Shown: positions 1-7,714, numbered from the stretch's first letter. The stretch is 64,000 bases of DNA from Edaphobacter lichenicola (GCF_014201315.1 NZ_JACHDY010000001.1:992001-1056000), one strand, 5' to 3'. Notes: a model not told the origin generated them from the sequence alone. Program-made: numbers and translations.

Positions 1-120
1 CAGGTCGCCATTTTGCGGTTGATCGAACCGATCTCAGGCGAGGTATCGATCCAGCGGTACGAACCCGTTCGCGACGCACAGGGTAAGATCATCGCCTACA
101 ACGCCTGGGTTCTCCGTTAA
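1..120 (+). CDS. C-terminal end of an unidentified protein (5' truncated)
   Basis: Frame 1 is open from the first base and ends at TAA (118-120), giving the last 39 residues of a protein that starts upstream of the window. It ends in the motif AYNAWVLR. I cannot assign a family from this tail. It lies 42 bp upstream of the LolA-like gene on the same strand, so the two may be cotranscribed. Confidence 0.6.
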   Translation, partial: QVAILRLIEPISGEVSIQRYEPVRDAQGKIIAYNAWVLR

Positions 121-162
121 CTTCTGGCGCAGAAGCATCCAACCTTCGGGAGTACCTGACTT

Positions 163-867
163 ATGACCACATTTCGTCGTATTGTTGCATCACTTTTCCT
201 GTCATCCGTGGTTTCCGTCATCGCTACAGTTTCTGCGGTTGCGCAGCCGAAGCCTGGGCACCTGGATGAAGTTCTTCGGCAGATGGATGCGGCGAGCTTG
301 AAGTTCCAGTCGGCCGAAGCCACTTTTCAGTGGGACCTTTACGAGAAGGTTGTGCAACAGACGACGACGCAGAAGGGCACCATCTACTTCAAAAAAGATG
401 GAACTAAGACCGTGATGGGGGCGAAGGTCACGTCCCCCTCCATCAAGATTCTGGAGTATCGGAACGGCATTTTGACTCTGTTTGACCCTGGCACGGATCA
501 TGAGACGATCGTCACTCCCAAGGGCAACCAAGCTCAGATGGAGAGCTTTCTGACGCTTGGGTTTGGCGGCAGCGGCAGGGAGATGGCCAAGGCGTGGACG
601 ATCTCAGATCTTGGTGATGAGGTGGTGAACGGGGTGCAAACGGCGAAGCTGGATCTGGTGCCGAAGGACCCTGCTGTCCGCAACAACTGCACGCATATGA
701 CGATCTGGGTAGATTCTGTCCGCGGCATTACTCTGAAACAAAGCTTCTACATGCCGTCAGATGATTATCGAACGGCTGTCTACTCCAACATCAAGTACAA
801 CCAGGGCGTCGATACTAAGCCTTATCAGATCAAGACGGATAGCAAGACGACGACTGATTCCCACTAA
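163..867 (+). CDS. LolA-like outer-membrane lipoprotein-sorting protein
   Basis: A 234-residue secreted protein. Residues 1-28 form a signal peptide (basic MTTFRR, a hydrophobic stretch, then SAVAQ). The mature part has the alternating pattern expected of the LolA/LolB fold: an N-terminal helix (HLDEVLRQMDAASLKFQSAE), then beta strands such as GTIYFKKDG and a C-terminal strand around YRTAVYSNIKYN. LolA-family proteins carry lipoproteins through the periplasm to the outer membrane. The family call rests on overall pattern, not on a diagnostic motif. Known LolA chaperones are about 200 residues, so the length is compatible. The start ATG at 163 directly precedes the signal peptide. Confidence 0.65.
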   Translation: MTTFRRIVASLFLSSVVSVIATVSAVAQPKPGHLDEVLRQMDAASLKFQSAEATFQWDLYEKVVQQTTTQKGTIYFKKDGTKTVMGAKVTSPSIKILEYRNGILTLFDPGTDHETIVTPKGNQAQMESFLTLGFGGSGREMAKAWTISDLGDEVVNGVQTAKLDLVPKDPAVRNNCTHMTIWVDSVRGITLKQSFYMPSDDYRTAVYSNIKYNQGVDTKPYQIKTDSKTTTDSH

Positions 868-935
868 GGGCTGTCACTGACGCATTCGTCGAAGGATCAG
901 GCTATCGGTCTGTCTGGCTATCGGTTCTGTTTGGC

Positions 936-1994
936 TTAGGCGTCGAGTAGAAACTGGCCGTCGCGCATGATCTGCTCTTCGCCGTGGGCGTCGCCCAGCC
1001 AGATGCTGAACTCGAGGCCGACTACGTCGATGTGGGTGGAGGACTTCCAGGGGGCTCCGGTGTGGGCGCCATAGGGGTCTCCGAAGGCGATGTGGATGCC
1101 GGGGAATTTTTCATCTTGCAGGATGTTGCCGATGACGCGGTCGACGCCGATGTTGGTGCCGATGGCGAACTCCCCTACACGGTCGGAGTTTTCGTCGGTG
1201 TGGGTGTAGGCCCAGAAGTCGCGCTCGAGGGCTTTGTTTTCGCTGGAGACGCGGGTGATGCGGTTGCCTTCGATGTTGATGGTGAGGGGGTGGGCGCGGA
1301 GGATGCCGTAGCGGGCGCAGAGGAAGTCGCCTACGACGCCGTCGACTACGAAGACGCCGTTGACCTCGCCGGGTGCGGTGAAGCACTCGCCGCCGGGGAG
1401 ATTGCCCCACTTCTCGGTGCTGATGATGCCGGAGGTTTTGAACCAGCGATAGTCGGGGTTGAGTTGAGCGTGGATGTCGGTGCCGGCAGGGGTGGTAGCG
1501 CGGACGTAGGTGGCGGCGCGGACCTTGTCGAGGACAGCTTGCGAGAGGCGGTCGATTGCGAGGAAGTCGGCACGCATGCCCTGAGTCATGATCTCGGGGG
1601 TGATGTTGACCATGTGGGCGTGGCGCATGCGGCGGCGATTGACGACGTCAGTCATCTGCATGCGGCTGTGGAGTTCGTTGGGCTGGACTTCGACGGCGAA
1701 GATGCTGACCTGCGAGGACTCCATGTCTTCGAGGATAGTGGCGGGCAGATCGATTAGCGGGCGGGGCGCGAGGGCTTCGAGGACGAAGGCGTTCCAGGTG
1801 CAGCCGATCTGGTCTAGCTCCGCGACGAGGGAGGCGGCGATGGTGAGGCAGCGCTCGTCGGTGATGAGGGTGACCTTCTCGCTGGGCTGGATGCGGAGGC
1901 AAGTAGTGACGGCGTTACGGGCACCTGGGGTGAACTCAGGGGGGAAGGCGGTGGTGCGGAGGTCTGGTGCTGCCTGCGTTGCTTGATCAACCAT
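936..1994 (-). CDS. M29-family (thermophilic) metallo-aminopeptidase
   Basis: A 352-residue protein resembling aminopeptidase T/AmpS (MEROPS M29), which removes N-terminal residues from peptides with a dinuclear metal centre. Supporting segments are EFTPGARNAVTTCLRIQPSE at the N-terminus, GGECFTAPGEVNGVFVVDG in the middle (the acidic metal-binding region) and HIAFGDPYG followed by STHIDVVGLEF near the C-terminus. There is no signal peptide, so it is probably cytoplasmic. The gene stands alone on the minus strand. Its 5' flank contains a copy of the long repeat family described at 2089-2375. Family assignment is fairly secure; the substrate is unknown. Confidence 0.8.
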   Translation of the reverse strand: MVDQATQAAPDLRTTAFPPEFTPGARNAVTTCLRIQPSEKVTLITDERCLTIAASLVAELDQIGCTWNAFVLEALAPRPLIDLPATILEDMESSQVSIFAVEVQPNELHSRMQMTDVVNRRRMRHAHMVNITPEIMTQGMRADFLAIDRLSQAVLDKVRAATYVRATTPAGTDIHAQLNPDYRWFKTSGIISTEKWGNLPGGECFTAPGEVNGVFVVDGVVGDFLCARYGILRAHPLTINIEGNRITRVSSENKALERDFWAYTHTDENSDRVGEFAIGTNIGVDRVIGNILQDEKFPGIHIAFGDPYGAHTGAPWKSSTHIDVVGLEFSIWLGDAHGEEQIMRDGQFLLDA

Positions 1995-2088
1995 GGGTGC
2001 GGCCTTCCGGATAAAACTTCTTTCTAAGATAGCTTGTTACTGATGAGTTACAGGAGAAAAAGGAGTTTGAGAGGGGTATCTACGGCTC

Positions 2089-2375
2089 CCCCTCCCCGGC
2101 ACTTTTGCGCTAAAGTCTTCCATCTTTGAGGCTTAGGTTTGGACTTTCCTTTTGGCTTAGATTGACTTAGAGGCAAAGTCTTGAAAAGACAGATGCTTCT
2201 TTCGATCACTCCCTGTAAAGTCTTCATTCCAATTGCCTATGAAAACGAAAACCCCGACGCGAGGTCGGGGCACTCTTTGGTACTGCTTTAATTATATCGG
2301 GTTTGGCGGGGTATTGTGCCATGCGAATCTGCTTGTCTGGCGCGGCGATTTGCGATTTTGGGGCTTGACAGGTTT
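2089..2375 (+). repeat. Long intergenic repeat, family II, copy A
   Basis: It shares ordered blocks with 16043-16293: a CCCCCTCCCC run followed by CTAAAGTCTT (2111-2120), a central region with a hairpin, then GCGAATCTGC, TGGCGCGG, GATTTTGGGGC and TTGACA. The octamer AAAGTCTT occurs three times in this copy. The order and orientation of the blocks match in both copies, while the middle is poorly conserved. No coding function is seen. Confidence 0.6.
2241..2270 (-). terminator. Rho-independent terminator (minus strand)
   Basis: A perfect 7-bp stem CCCCGAC/GTCGGGG (2252-2258 with 2264-2270) closes a 5-nt loop. Read on the minus strand it is followed by TTTTCGTTTTC. It lies about 260 nt past the stop of the carboxylate-amine ligase and could end that transcript. 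The stem sits inside the long repeat copy, so it may be part of the repeat. Confidence 0.55.
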
Positions 2376-2458
2376 TTCGGGATTTTGGATTGGGACACGC
2401 AACGGCTGGTGTGTTGGGCTGGAAGGTTCGAACGGTTTGGGTGGGTGAAAGGGTGTCG

Positions 2459-2486
2459 GGATCCTTCACTCGCTCAGGATGACACA
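2459..2486. repeat. Short REP-like hairpin, family III copy 1
   Basis: ATCCT and AGGAT flank a 10-nt loop, followed by GACACA. It is similar to the hairpin at 17482-17511 (ATTCCTTCGCTGCG...GGAATGACA). Confidence 0.4.
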
Positions 2487-2533
2487 TCTGTGGTGGGTTG
2501 AGTGGTTGGTGGGGTAAGGGCGGTTCGCAATAT

Positions 2534-3637
2534 TTAGAGGCCGGCGCGGGTTTCGGCGGCCATGTAGTCGACTACGGATTTCAGGCTGTTGGTTTCGCGA
2601 AAGACTTTTAGCTGGCGGTCGGCTCCGGAGCCTTCGCGGAGCATGGTGTGGATGTAGTTGATCTCGGTGCGGCTGCCTAGCTCGTCGAGGACGTCGTCGA
2701 CGAAGGCGAGGTATTCGAGGATGAGTTCGCGGACGGGAACCTCAGCCTGTTTGCCGAAGTCGATCATCTTGCCGTCGAGGCCATAGCGGACGGCGCGGAA
2801 TTTATTTTCCATCAGCAGGGCGCGGGAGTACTGACGGTAGTCGATGTTCTTCGAGTGGAGGTGCCAGAGCTTGCAGGCGGTGGCCTGGATGAGCGCGGCG
2901 ATGGCGATGGACTCGTGCGCGCGGAGGGGGATGTCGCAGATGCGGACCTCGACGGTGTCGAAGAAGGGATGAGGGCGGACGTCCCACCAGATTTTTTTCG
3001 CATTGTCGATGGACTTGGTCTTGATGAGGAGGTTGACGTAGCTCTCGAACTCGGAGTAGCTGGCGAAGCTGTCGGGGAGGTTGGTGCGGGGGAAGTTTTC
3101 GAAGACCTTGGCGCGGTAGCTCTTGTAACCGGTCTCCATGCCGAGCCAGAAGGGGGAGTTGGTGGAGAGCGCGAGGATGTGGGGGAGGAAGTAGCGGAGG
3201 GAGTTCATGATGCGGATGGCGGCTTCGCGGTCTTCGATGCCGACGTGGACGTGGAGGCCGAAGATGAGGTTGGCGCGGGCTACGAGTTGGAGATCTTCGA
3301 CGACCTGGGCGTAGCGGGGATCGGGATAGATCTCCTGAACGCGCCAGTCGGCGAAGGGGTGAGTGGCGCCGGCGATGAGGAGGAGATCGTGCTCTTCGGC
3401 GAGGGCGATCATGTTGCGGCGGAGGTCGAAGAGATCCTCTTGCGCGGCCTGGATGTTGCTGCAGATGCGCGTGCCAACCTCGATGACGGATTGATGCATC
3501 TCGGCCTTGACTCGCTCTTCGAGACGGAGCTTGCCTTTGGCGAGCATCTCGGTCGCGATGTGGGAGCGCAGGTCGCGGGTTTCAGGGTCAACTGTCTGGT
3601 ACTCCTCTTCGATGCCTAGCGTAAAGGATGGCCGCAT
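2534..3637 (-). CDS. GCS2-type carboxylate-amine ligase (YbdK family)
   Basis: A 367-residue member of the glutamate-cysteine ligase 2 family, which uses ATP to join a carboxylate to an amine. Seen: the N-terminal FTLGIEEEYQTVDPETRDL block with the acidic metal ligands, LHVHVGIED in the middle, and WWDVRPHPFFDTVEVRICD towards the C-terminus. E. coli YbdK (about 370 residues) has weak glutamate-cysteine ligase activity; the physiological substrate of the family is mostly unknown. A longer frame exists to 3727, but it reads into intergenic sequence, and MRPSFTLGIEEE at 3637 matches family starts. Its neighbours, an ATP-grasp ligase and two esterases, suggest a small peptide or amide product (inference). 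Confidence 0.85.
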   Translation of the reverse strand: MRPSFTLGIEEEYQTVDPETRDLRSHIATEMLAKGKLRLEERVKAEMHQSVIEVGTRICSNIQAAQEDLFDLRRNMIALAEEHDLLLIAGATHPFADWRVQEIYPDPRYAQVVEDLQLVARANLIFGLHVHVGIEDREAAIRIMNSLRYFLPHILALSTNSPFWLGMETGYKSYRAKVFENFPRTNLPDSFASYSEFESYVNLLIKTKSIDNAKKIWWDVRPHPFFDTVEVRICDIPLRAHESIAIAALIQATACKLWHLHSKNIDYRQYSRALLMENKFRAVRYGLDGKMIDFGKQAEVPVRELILEYLAFVDDVLDELGSRTEINYIHTMLREGSGADRQLKVFRETNSLKSVVDYMAAETRAGL

Positions 3638-3682
3638 ACACTCTCCGCATTCCGTTGTGAAACAGAAGCGTATCACCCATCG

Positions 3683-3861
3683 TGTCCTGCCGGACGGGCC
3701 TCCTGCGCGGAGGGCGGGCGTTCGCACGCCTTTTTAGAGCTTCGCGTGGTCCTCCCGATGGTCGGAGTCATCTTCATCGCGACCAACGGGAGCGCCAACC
3801 GAAGGGGTATACAAGTCGCGAAGTGACCGCCCCACGCGTAGTGGTCCCGTCCGGCAGGACA
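3683..3861. repeat. Stop-adjacent hairpin repeat, family I, locus 1 (inverted pair)
   Basis: Two units point towards each other. The left unit starts TGTCCTGCCGGACGGGC and the right unit ends with its reverse complement at 3861. Second-hairpin stems are CCTCC/GGAGG (left) and CCAC/GTGG (right), with loops TGCGC and TACGC. The left unit has a degenerate third hairpin. The right end is 8 bp from the stop of the ATP-grasp gene. Confidence 0.85.
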
Positions 3862-3869
3862 GCAGTTCT

Positions 3870-4883
3870 TCAGCTTTTTTCTTTCTTTGCTGCACTCTTT
3901 CCCGCAGGTTTTTTAGCGATCGTTTTTTTCTCTGCAGATTTCTCCCTCGGATTCAGGAACGCTGTCCAGCGGAGTTCGGACTTGACCGGCCTCTGGGCCT
4001 TCTTTACAGCGAGCTTTGATACTTTGTCGACGATCCAGTCGAAGCTCTCTTTGCCGACGGCGTGGAGGTCGGCGTCGGGCGCGGGATTCATGAAGTCGAT
4101 GGCGTAGGGGATGCCGTCTTCAACGGCGAACTCTACGGTGTTGAGATCGTAGCCGAGGGCTTTGCAGAGGGTGATGGCGTCTTTTTCTACGCGCTTGAGA
4201 AGCTTCTTGTCGTACTCGGGCGGGTCGAGAACGTAGCGGTGTTCGTGCGGGCGGCGCGGATCGTAGGGCATGATGCGAACGTCGGTTTGGCCTACGACAT
4301 AGCAGCGGAAGTACTCCTTGAAGTTGACGGCGGCCTGAAGGGTCATGCAGAGGTCGCGAGTCTGGTCGTAGGCGTGGAAGAACTCTTGCGGCGAGTGGAC
4401 GTGGAAGACGTCGCGCCAGCCGCCGCCGTCGTGAGGTTTGAGGAAGGCCGGGAAGCCTACGTAGTCGAAGACACCGTCCCAGTCGAGGGGAAACTGGAGG
4501 TTGCGGAGGGAACGCTCGGTGATCTGCGGGGGATATTTTTTGTGGGGGAGGAGGACGGTTTTGGGGACGGCTACGCCTAGTTTTTCGGCGAGGGCGTAGT
4601 TGAAGAACTTGTCGTCGGCGGACCACCAGAAGGGATTGTTGATGATCTGCGTGCCGGTGAGGGCAGCGTTTTTGAGGAAGGCACGGTAGAAGGGCATGTC
4701 GTGCGAGATGCGGTCGACGATGACGGCGTAGCCTGAGGGCGCGGCCATTTGCACGCCGCCTACGCAGACGAACTCGGCCTGAATGCCTTCGATCTCCATC
4801 GCGTTGATGCGATCAACCAAGGCTCCGGGAAAGGTATTTTCCATTCCGAATAGAACACCGATCTTCTTCACTGAATCCTCCAT
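3870..4883 (-). CDS. ATP-grasp ligase-like protein with lysine-rich tail
   Basis: A 337-residue protein with ATP-grasp features. Residues 1-110 form an N-terminal substrate domain (KKIGVLFGMENTFPGALVDR). The nucleotide-binding lysine is in GFPAFLKPHDGGG. The C-terminal metal-binding segment is NTVEFAVEDGIPYAIDFMNP, with the usual Glu, Asp and Asn. The family forms amide bonds through acyl-phosphate intermediates. The last 25 or so residues are almost all Lys and Ala with Ser and Pro, an unusual low-complexity tail that may be disordered or bind nucleic acid or anions. It lies upstream of the carboxylate-amine ligase on the same strand, with a repeat between them. The substrate is unknown. Confidence 0.8.
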   Translation of the reverse strand: MEDSVKKIGVLFGMENTFPGALVDRINAMEIEGIQAEFVCVGGVQMAAPSGYAVIVDRISHDMPFYRAFLKNAALTGTQIINNPFWWSADDKFFNYALAEKLGVAVPKTVLLPHKKYPPQITERSLRNLQFPLDWDGVFDYVGFPAFLKPHDGGGWRDVFHVHSPQEFFHAYDQTRDLCMTLQAAVNFKEYFRCYVVGQTDVRIMPYDPRRPHEHRYVLDPPEYDKKLLKRVEKDAITLCKALGYDLNTVEFAVEDGIPYAIDFMNPAPDADLHAVGKESFDWIVDKVSKLAVKKAQRPVKSELRWTAFLNPREKSAEKKTIAKKPAGKSAAKKEKS

Positions 4884-4928
4884 GCGGGTTGGTATGGTTT
4901 GGGGCGGCTAGAGTTGTTTATCCTGCAG

Positions 4929-5041
4929 TGTCCTGCCGGACGGGCCCACTGCGCGTGGGACGGTCACTTCGTGACTTGTATACCGGTCCTGGTTGGGGAT
5001 GTGCTTGGGTCCTCCCGTTGGTCGGGTCGTTGGTCGGGTCA
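4929..5041 (+). repeat. Stop-adjacent hairpin repeat, family I, locus 2 (single unit)
   Basis: Begins TGTCCTGCCGGACGGGC. The second hairpin is CCCAC(TGCGC)GTGGG, the third GTCAC(TTC)GTGAC, followed by TTGTATACC and CCTCCCGTTGGTCGG. The last part, GTTGGTCGGGTC, is duplicated. It ends about 10 bp from the stop of the esterase gene at 5052. Confidence 0.85.
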
Positions 5042-5051
5042 AGGCCTGGCT

Positions 5052-5762
5052 TTAGAGATAAGTTTGCAGCATTCTCTGCCACCAGGGCCAGTCGTGGCCC
5101 GTGTTGTCGCCCCAGACGTCGAGGCGGCAGGGGATGTTTTTTGCGCGGAAGATTTGCGCCATGCGTTCGTTGTCGTTCCAGCACTGATCGTGGACGCCGG
5201 TGGCGAGGACGTAGGTGTTACGGCGGTAACGGTCGAGATACCACGAGTCACTGATGTTGGGGAGGTAGTGCATGGGGATGTTGAAGTAACAGTCGTCGTC
5301 GTAGTAACCGCGAAGGAAGTGGGACGGGTCGTAGGCTCCGCTCATGGAGAGCATGCCGGTGAAGACGTCGGGGTGGCGGAGGGCCATGTTCATGGCGTGG
5401 TAGCCGCCGAAGCTGGTGCCGATGGTACCGATGCCGGAGTACTGGTTGAGCTGGCGGATGAGGGCGACGACCTCGTTGATGATGTAGTTGCCGTACTGCA
5501 CCTGGCGGGCAATGCGCCAACGGGGAGGGACGTCGCGGTTGTACCAGCTTTCGCCGTCTACCGAGTCGACGCAGTAGAGCTGGAGGTGGCCGTGTTCGAG
5601 CTTGTCCTGCACGGTGCTGACCATCTGGCGATCTTCAAACTCGTAGAAACGGCCTTGGGAGGTGGGGAAGACGACGGCGGGATAGCCTGCGTGTCCGAAG
5701 ACGAGCAACTCCATATCGCGCCCGAGGGAGGGTGAGAACCATTTGTGGTATTCGCGTTTCAT
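5052..5762 (-). CDS. Alpha/beta-hydrolase esterase (esterase D-like)
   Basis: A 236-residue alpha/beta hydrolase of the putative-esterase family (PF00756-like). The nucleophile elbow is GTSFGGYHA, with Ser as nucleophile. Candidate acid and base are GVHDQCW and the C-terminal NTGHDWPWW. There is no signal peptide. The ATG at 5762 (MKREYHKW) has AGGGAG just upstream, which favours it over an in-frame codon at 5789. It is divergent from a second esterase at 5821, only 58 bp away, and heads the ATP-grasp/GCS2 gene row. A role in releasing or processing the ligase product is inference only. Confidence 0.75.
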   Translation of the reverse strand: MKREYHKWFSPSLGRDMELLVFGHAGYPAVVFPTSQGRFYEFEDRQMVSTVQDKLEHGHLQLYCVDSVDGESWYNRDVPPRWRIARQVQYGNYIINEVVALIRQLNQYSGIGTIGTSFGGYHAMNMALRHPDVFTGMLSMSGAYDPSHFLRGYYDDDCYFNIPMHYLPNISDSWYLDRYRRNTYVLATGVHDQCWNDNERMAQIFRAKNIPCRLDVWGDNTGHDWPWWQRMLQTYL

Positions 5763-5820
5763 CGGGCTCCCTCTGCTAGTCTGATGCAATCGTAGTTTAT
5801 TTGGAGCAGCTTCTTTCGCA

Positions 5821-6723
5821 TTGAAACAATCATCGCCATCTCATTCCATTCCTGCGCTTACGCCTCTCGAGGGCGAGACTGCGCTCGTCCATTTGCCCGA
5901 AGCCGTCAATTTGCCCGAAGAGGCGATTAGAGAGCATACCCCAAACGACCTGGATTCTAATCCGAGATACAGCGTCAGCGAGTTTCACTCGGAGATTCTG
6001 CCGGATGACCGGGTTGTTTCGGTCTATCTGCCGCCGCAGTATCTGGAGGATGAGGAGCGGCGCTTCCCTGTCTTCTACTTGCACGATGGGCAGAATCTGT
6101 TCGACGGGAGAACGTCGTATCTTGCAGAGCGAACGTGGAAGGCGCATACGACGGCTGACGAGCTGACCCTGAACGGCGAGATTGAGCCGGTAATCCTGGT
6201 CGGCGTGGCGAATACGGGGCTTCGGCGGATGGCAGAGTACACGCCGACGCGCGACTTCAAGCTTGGCGGCGGGGAGGGACCGAGTTACGGGCGGTTGCTG
6301 GTTGAGGAGCTGAAGCCGCTGATTGACGGCTCGTACCGCACCTTGACCGATGCAAAGAATACCGGGCTGGGCGGGTCGTCACTGGGCGGATTGATCTCTC
6401 TGTATCTGGGGTTTTCGTGCCCGGAGGTGTTCGGCAAGCTGGCGGTGATGTCGCCTTCGCTATGGTGGGATCAGCGCAGCATCCTGCGGGTGGTCGAACG
6501 GACGGAGCCGAAGCCTGAAGGGCGTATCTGGCTGGATATCGGGACCGCGGAGGGGGTTCGTCATGTTCGAGACACGGAGATGCTGGAGCGTGTGCTGCTG
6601 AAACGGGGCTGGCAGACGGGAAAAGACCTTATTTATGAGAAGGTTGATGGGGCAGTTCATGATGAAAACGCGTGGTCGGAGCGCTTTGGGGATGTATTGC
6701 GGTTTCTTTTTCCGCCGGAGTGA
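5821..6723 (+). CDS. Enterochelin-esterase-like alpha/beta hydrolase
   Basis: A 300-residue esterase of the same superfamily as its divergent neighbour but a different branch. FPVFYLHDGQNLFDGRTSY is typical of enterochelin-esterase-like proteins (IroE/Fes). The nucleophile motif is LGGSSLGGLISLY, and a late His lies in GAVHDENAWSERF. The start is TTG at 5821; no ATG is available before the conserved core and the Shine-Dalgarno match is weak, so the exact start is uncertain. There is no clear signal peptide. The substrate is unknown; its position next to the ligase genes is suggestive. Confidence 0.75.
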   Translation: MKQSSPSHSIPALTPLEGETALVHLPEAVNLPEEAIREHTPNDLDSNPRYSVSEFHSEILPDDRVVSVYLPPQYLEDEERRFPVFYLHDGQNLFDGRTSYLAERTWKAHTTADELTLNGEIEPVILVGVANTGLRRMAEYTPTRDFKLGGGEGPSYGRLLVEELKPLIDGSYRTLTDAKNTGLGGSSLGGLISLYLGFSCPEVFGKLAVMSPSLWWDQRSILRVVERTEPKPEGRIWLDIGTAEGVRHVRDTEMLERVLLKRGWQTGKDLIYEKVDGAVHDENAWSERFGDVLRFLFPPE

Positions 6724-6870
6724 GGGAGTTTGCGCTTCTTTGCGCTTCTTCGTTGCGAAAAGGCGCATTTTCGGCCATACTTAGATGTTGGGTAATGTAT
6801 CTCAAGTCCCTGTCCGATCGACAGCGCGGCTATGTCACCCAAACCAATAATGTTCTGAAAGGCATTGCCC

Positions 6871-7125
6871 GTGTTGATGATTCGTTTGGCGCGTGTTGGA
6901 GCGCGTAAGCAGCCACATTACCGCATCGTTGTTATTGAGAAGGACCGCGCCCGGAACGGCCGTTCGGTCGAAGTAGTGGGAACGTACAATCCGCGCACCA
7001 ACCCTGCAACGGTTGATCTGAAGCGCGACCGCATCGACTACTGGACTGGGAATGGGGCACAGTTGTCGGAGCGTGTGGGGAAGCTGATGGCGCAGAAGCC
7101 TGCAGAGGCAGTCGCGGCCGCCTAG
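6871..7125 (+). CDS. rpsP: 30S ribosomal protein S16
   Basis: About 84 residues with the S16 signature IRLARVGARKQPHYRIVV near the N-terminus and TYNPRTNPATVDL in the middle; it ends in an alanine-rich tail. S16 binds 16S rRNA and is needed for 30S assembly. GTG at 6871 lies 8 nt after AAAGG and is chosen; ATG at 6877 is an equally short alternative. It heads the usual rpsP, KH-protein, rimM, trmD, rplS order, although a 289-bp gap with a perfect hairpin separates it from the KH gene. Confidence 0.95.
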   Translation: MLMIRLARVGARKQPHYRIVVIEKDRARNGRSVEVVGTYNPRTNPATVDLKRDRIDYWTGNGAQLSERVGKLMAQKPAEAVAAA

Positions 7126-7140
7126 GAGTTACTAGTCAAT

Positions 7141-7179
7141 GCTATCTTTGGGCATGCGGTAATGGTTCCCAAAGATAGC
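7141..7179. promoter_or_regulatory. Perfect 12-bp inverted repeat downstream of rpsP
   Basis: GCTATCTTTGGG (7141-7152) and CCCAAAGATAGC (7168-7179) are exact complements around a 15-nt loop. No T tract follows, so it is not a textbook terminator. It could be an mRNA 3'-end stabiliser, processing site or attenuator between rpsP and khpA. Confidence 0.55.
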
Positions 7180-7261
7180 TGACACAATAGGTTCTCTGAA
7201 GCATCTCCTGGCACCGTTTCACGTAGACTCCTTGGTATTGCACAGTCGAACTGCAGTGGCC

Positions 7262-7291
7262 TTGCAAAGCAGAGGGCCCGGGGTTTATAAC
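7262..7291 (+). promoter_or_regulatory. Candidate promoter for khpA-rimM
   Basis: TTGCAA (7262-7267), an 18-nt spacer and TATAAC (7286-7291) fit a sigma-70 promoter about 120 nt upstream of the khpA start. The gap after rpsP makes a separate promoter reasonable. Motif-only call. Confidence 0.35.
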
Positions 7292-7414
7292 CCTGGACTT
7301 CCTGCGACCGGTGTCTCGCTCGTTGTAGCACCTCCTGGAAGATCTCGCAGTAGACGAGACAAAGGGAAAGGGCTTGAGCGTTACACCGTGACTCCCAGAC
7401 CCAGAAGGTGTGTG

Positions 7415-7714
7415 ATGAACCAGGCAACCCAGTTTCCTGCAGGGGACAACCCTGTAAAGAACATGACAGACCTTGTAGCAGAGATAGCGCGTGCCTTGGT
7501 AGACGACCAGGACAGTGTCTCGGTTGAGGCCATCGAAGATGGTGAATGTACGGCCATTCGTTTACGGGTCGCTGCCAGCGACGTTGGTAAAGTGATCGGG
7601 AAGCAGGGCCGCACAGCGCGTTCCATGCGTACGATTCTCAGCGCAGCCAGCATGAAGCTGAAGCACCGCTTTTCGCTCGACATCGTGGAAGAGGACCATC
7701 CCCCTGCACCATAA
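7415..7714 (+). CDS. khpA: KH-domain RNA-binding protein (KhpA/YlqC type)
   Basis: A 99-residue protein that is essentially one KH domain: LVAEIARALVDDQDSVSVEA, then the RNA-binding loop VGKVIGKQGRTARSMRTIL (the GxxG is GKQG). KhpA proteins bind RNA and, in some bacteria, pair with KhpB to affect division and envelope genes. The ATG at 7415 has AGAAGG six bases upstream; longer in-frame codons reach into structured intergenic DNA and are rejected. The place between rpsP and rimM is the conserved one for this gene. Confidence 0.9.
   Translation: MNQATQFPAGDNPVKNMTDLVAEIARALVDDQDSVSVEAIEDGECTAIRLRVAASDVGKVIGKQGRTARSMRTILSAASMKLKHRFSLDIVEEDHPPAP

Larger units (their letters stand above)
1995..2533. 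other. Gene-free stretch with repeat and terminator
   Basis: This 539-bp interval between the aminopeptidase start and the ligase stop holds no convincing gene. Short open frames here have no recognisable product and overlap repeat sequence. It contains a long-repeat copy (2089-2375), a strong hairpin with a T tract on the minus strand (2241-2270) and a short REP-like hairpin (2459-2486). Confidence 0.7.

Noticed and set aside
984-1757. 257-codon plus-strand frame opposite the M29 aminopeptidase
   Set aside because: The product is rich in Asp, Gly, Val and Ala with no motif; the opposite strand encodes a clear enzyme.
3638-3727. N-terminal extension of the carboxylate-amine ligase
   Set aside because: The extra 30 residues are translated from the repeat and intergenic DNA; family proteins begin at the ATG at 3637.
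7122-7427. 101-codon minus-strand frame between rpsP and khpA
   Set aside because: No domain, no ribosome site, and it covers a perfect hairpin and khpA leader; treated as non-coding.
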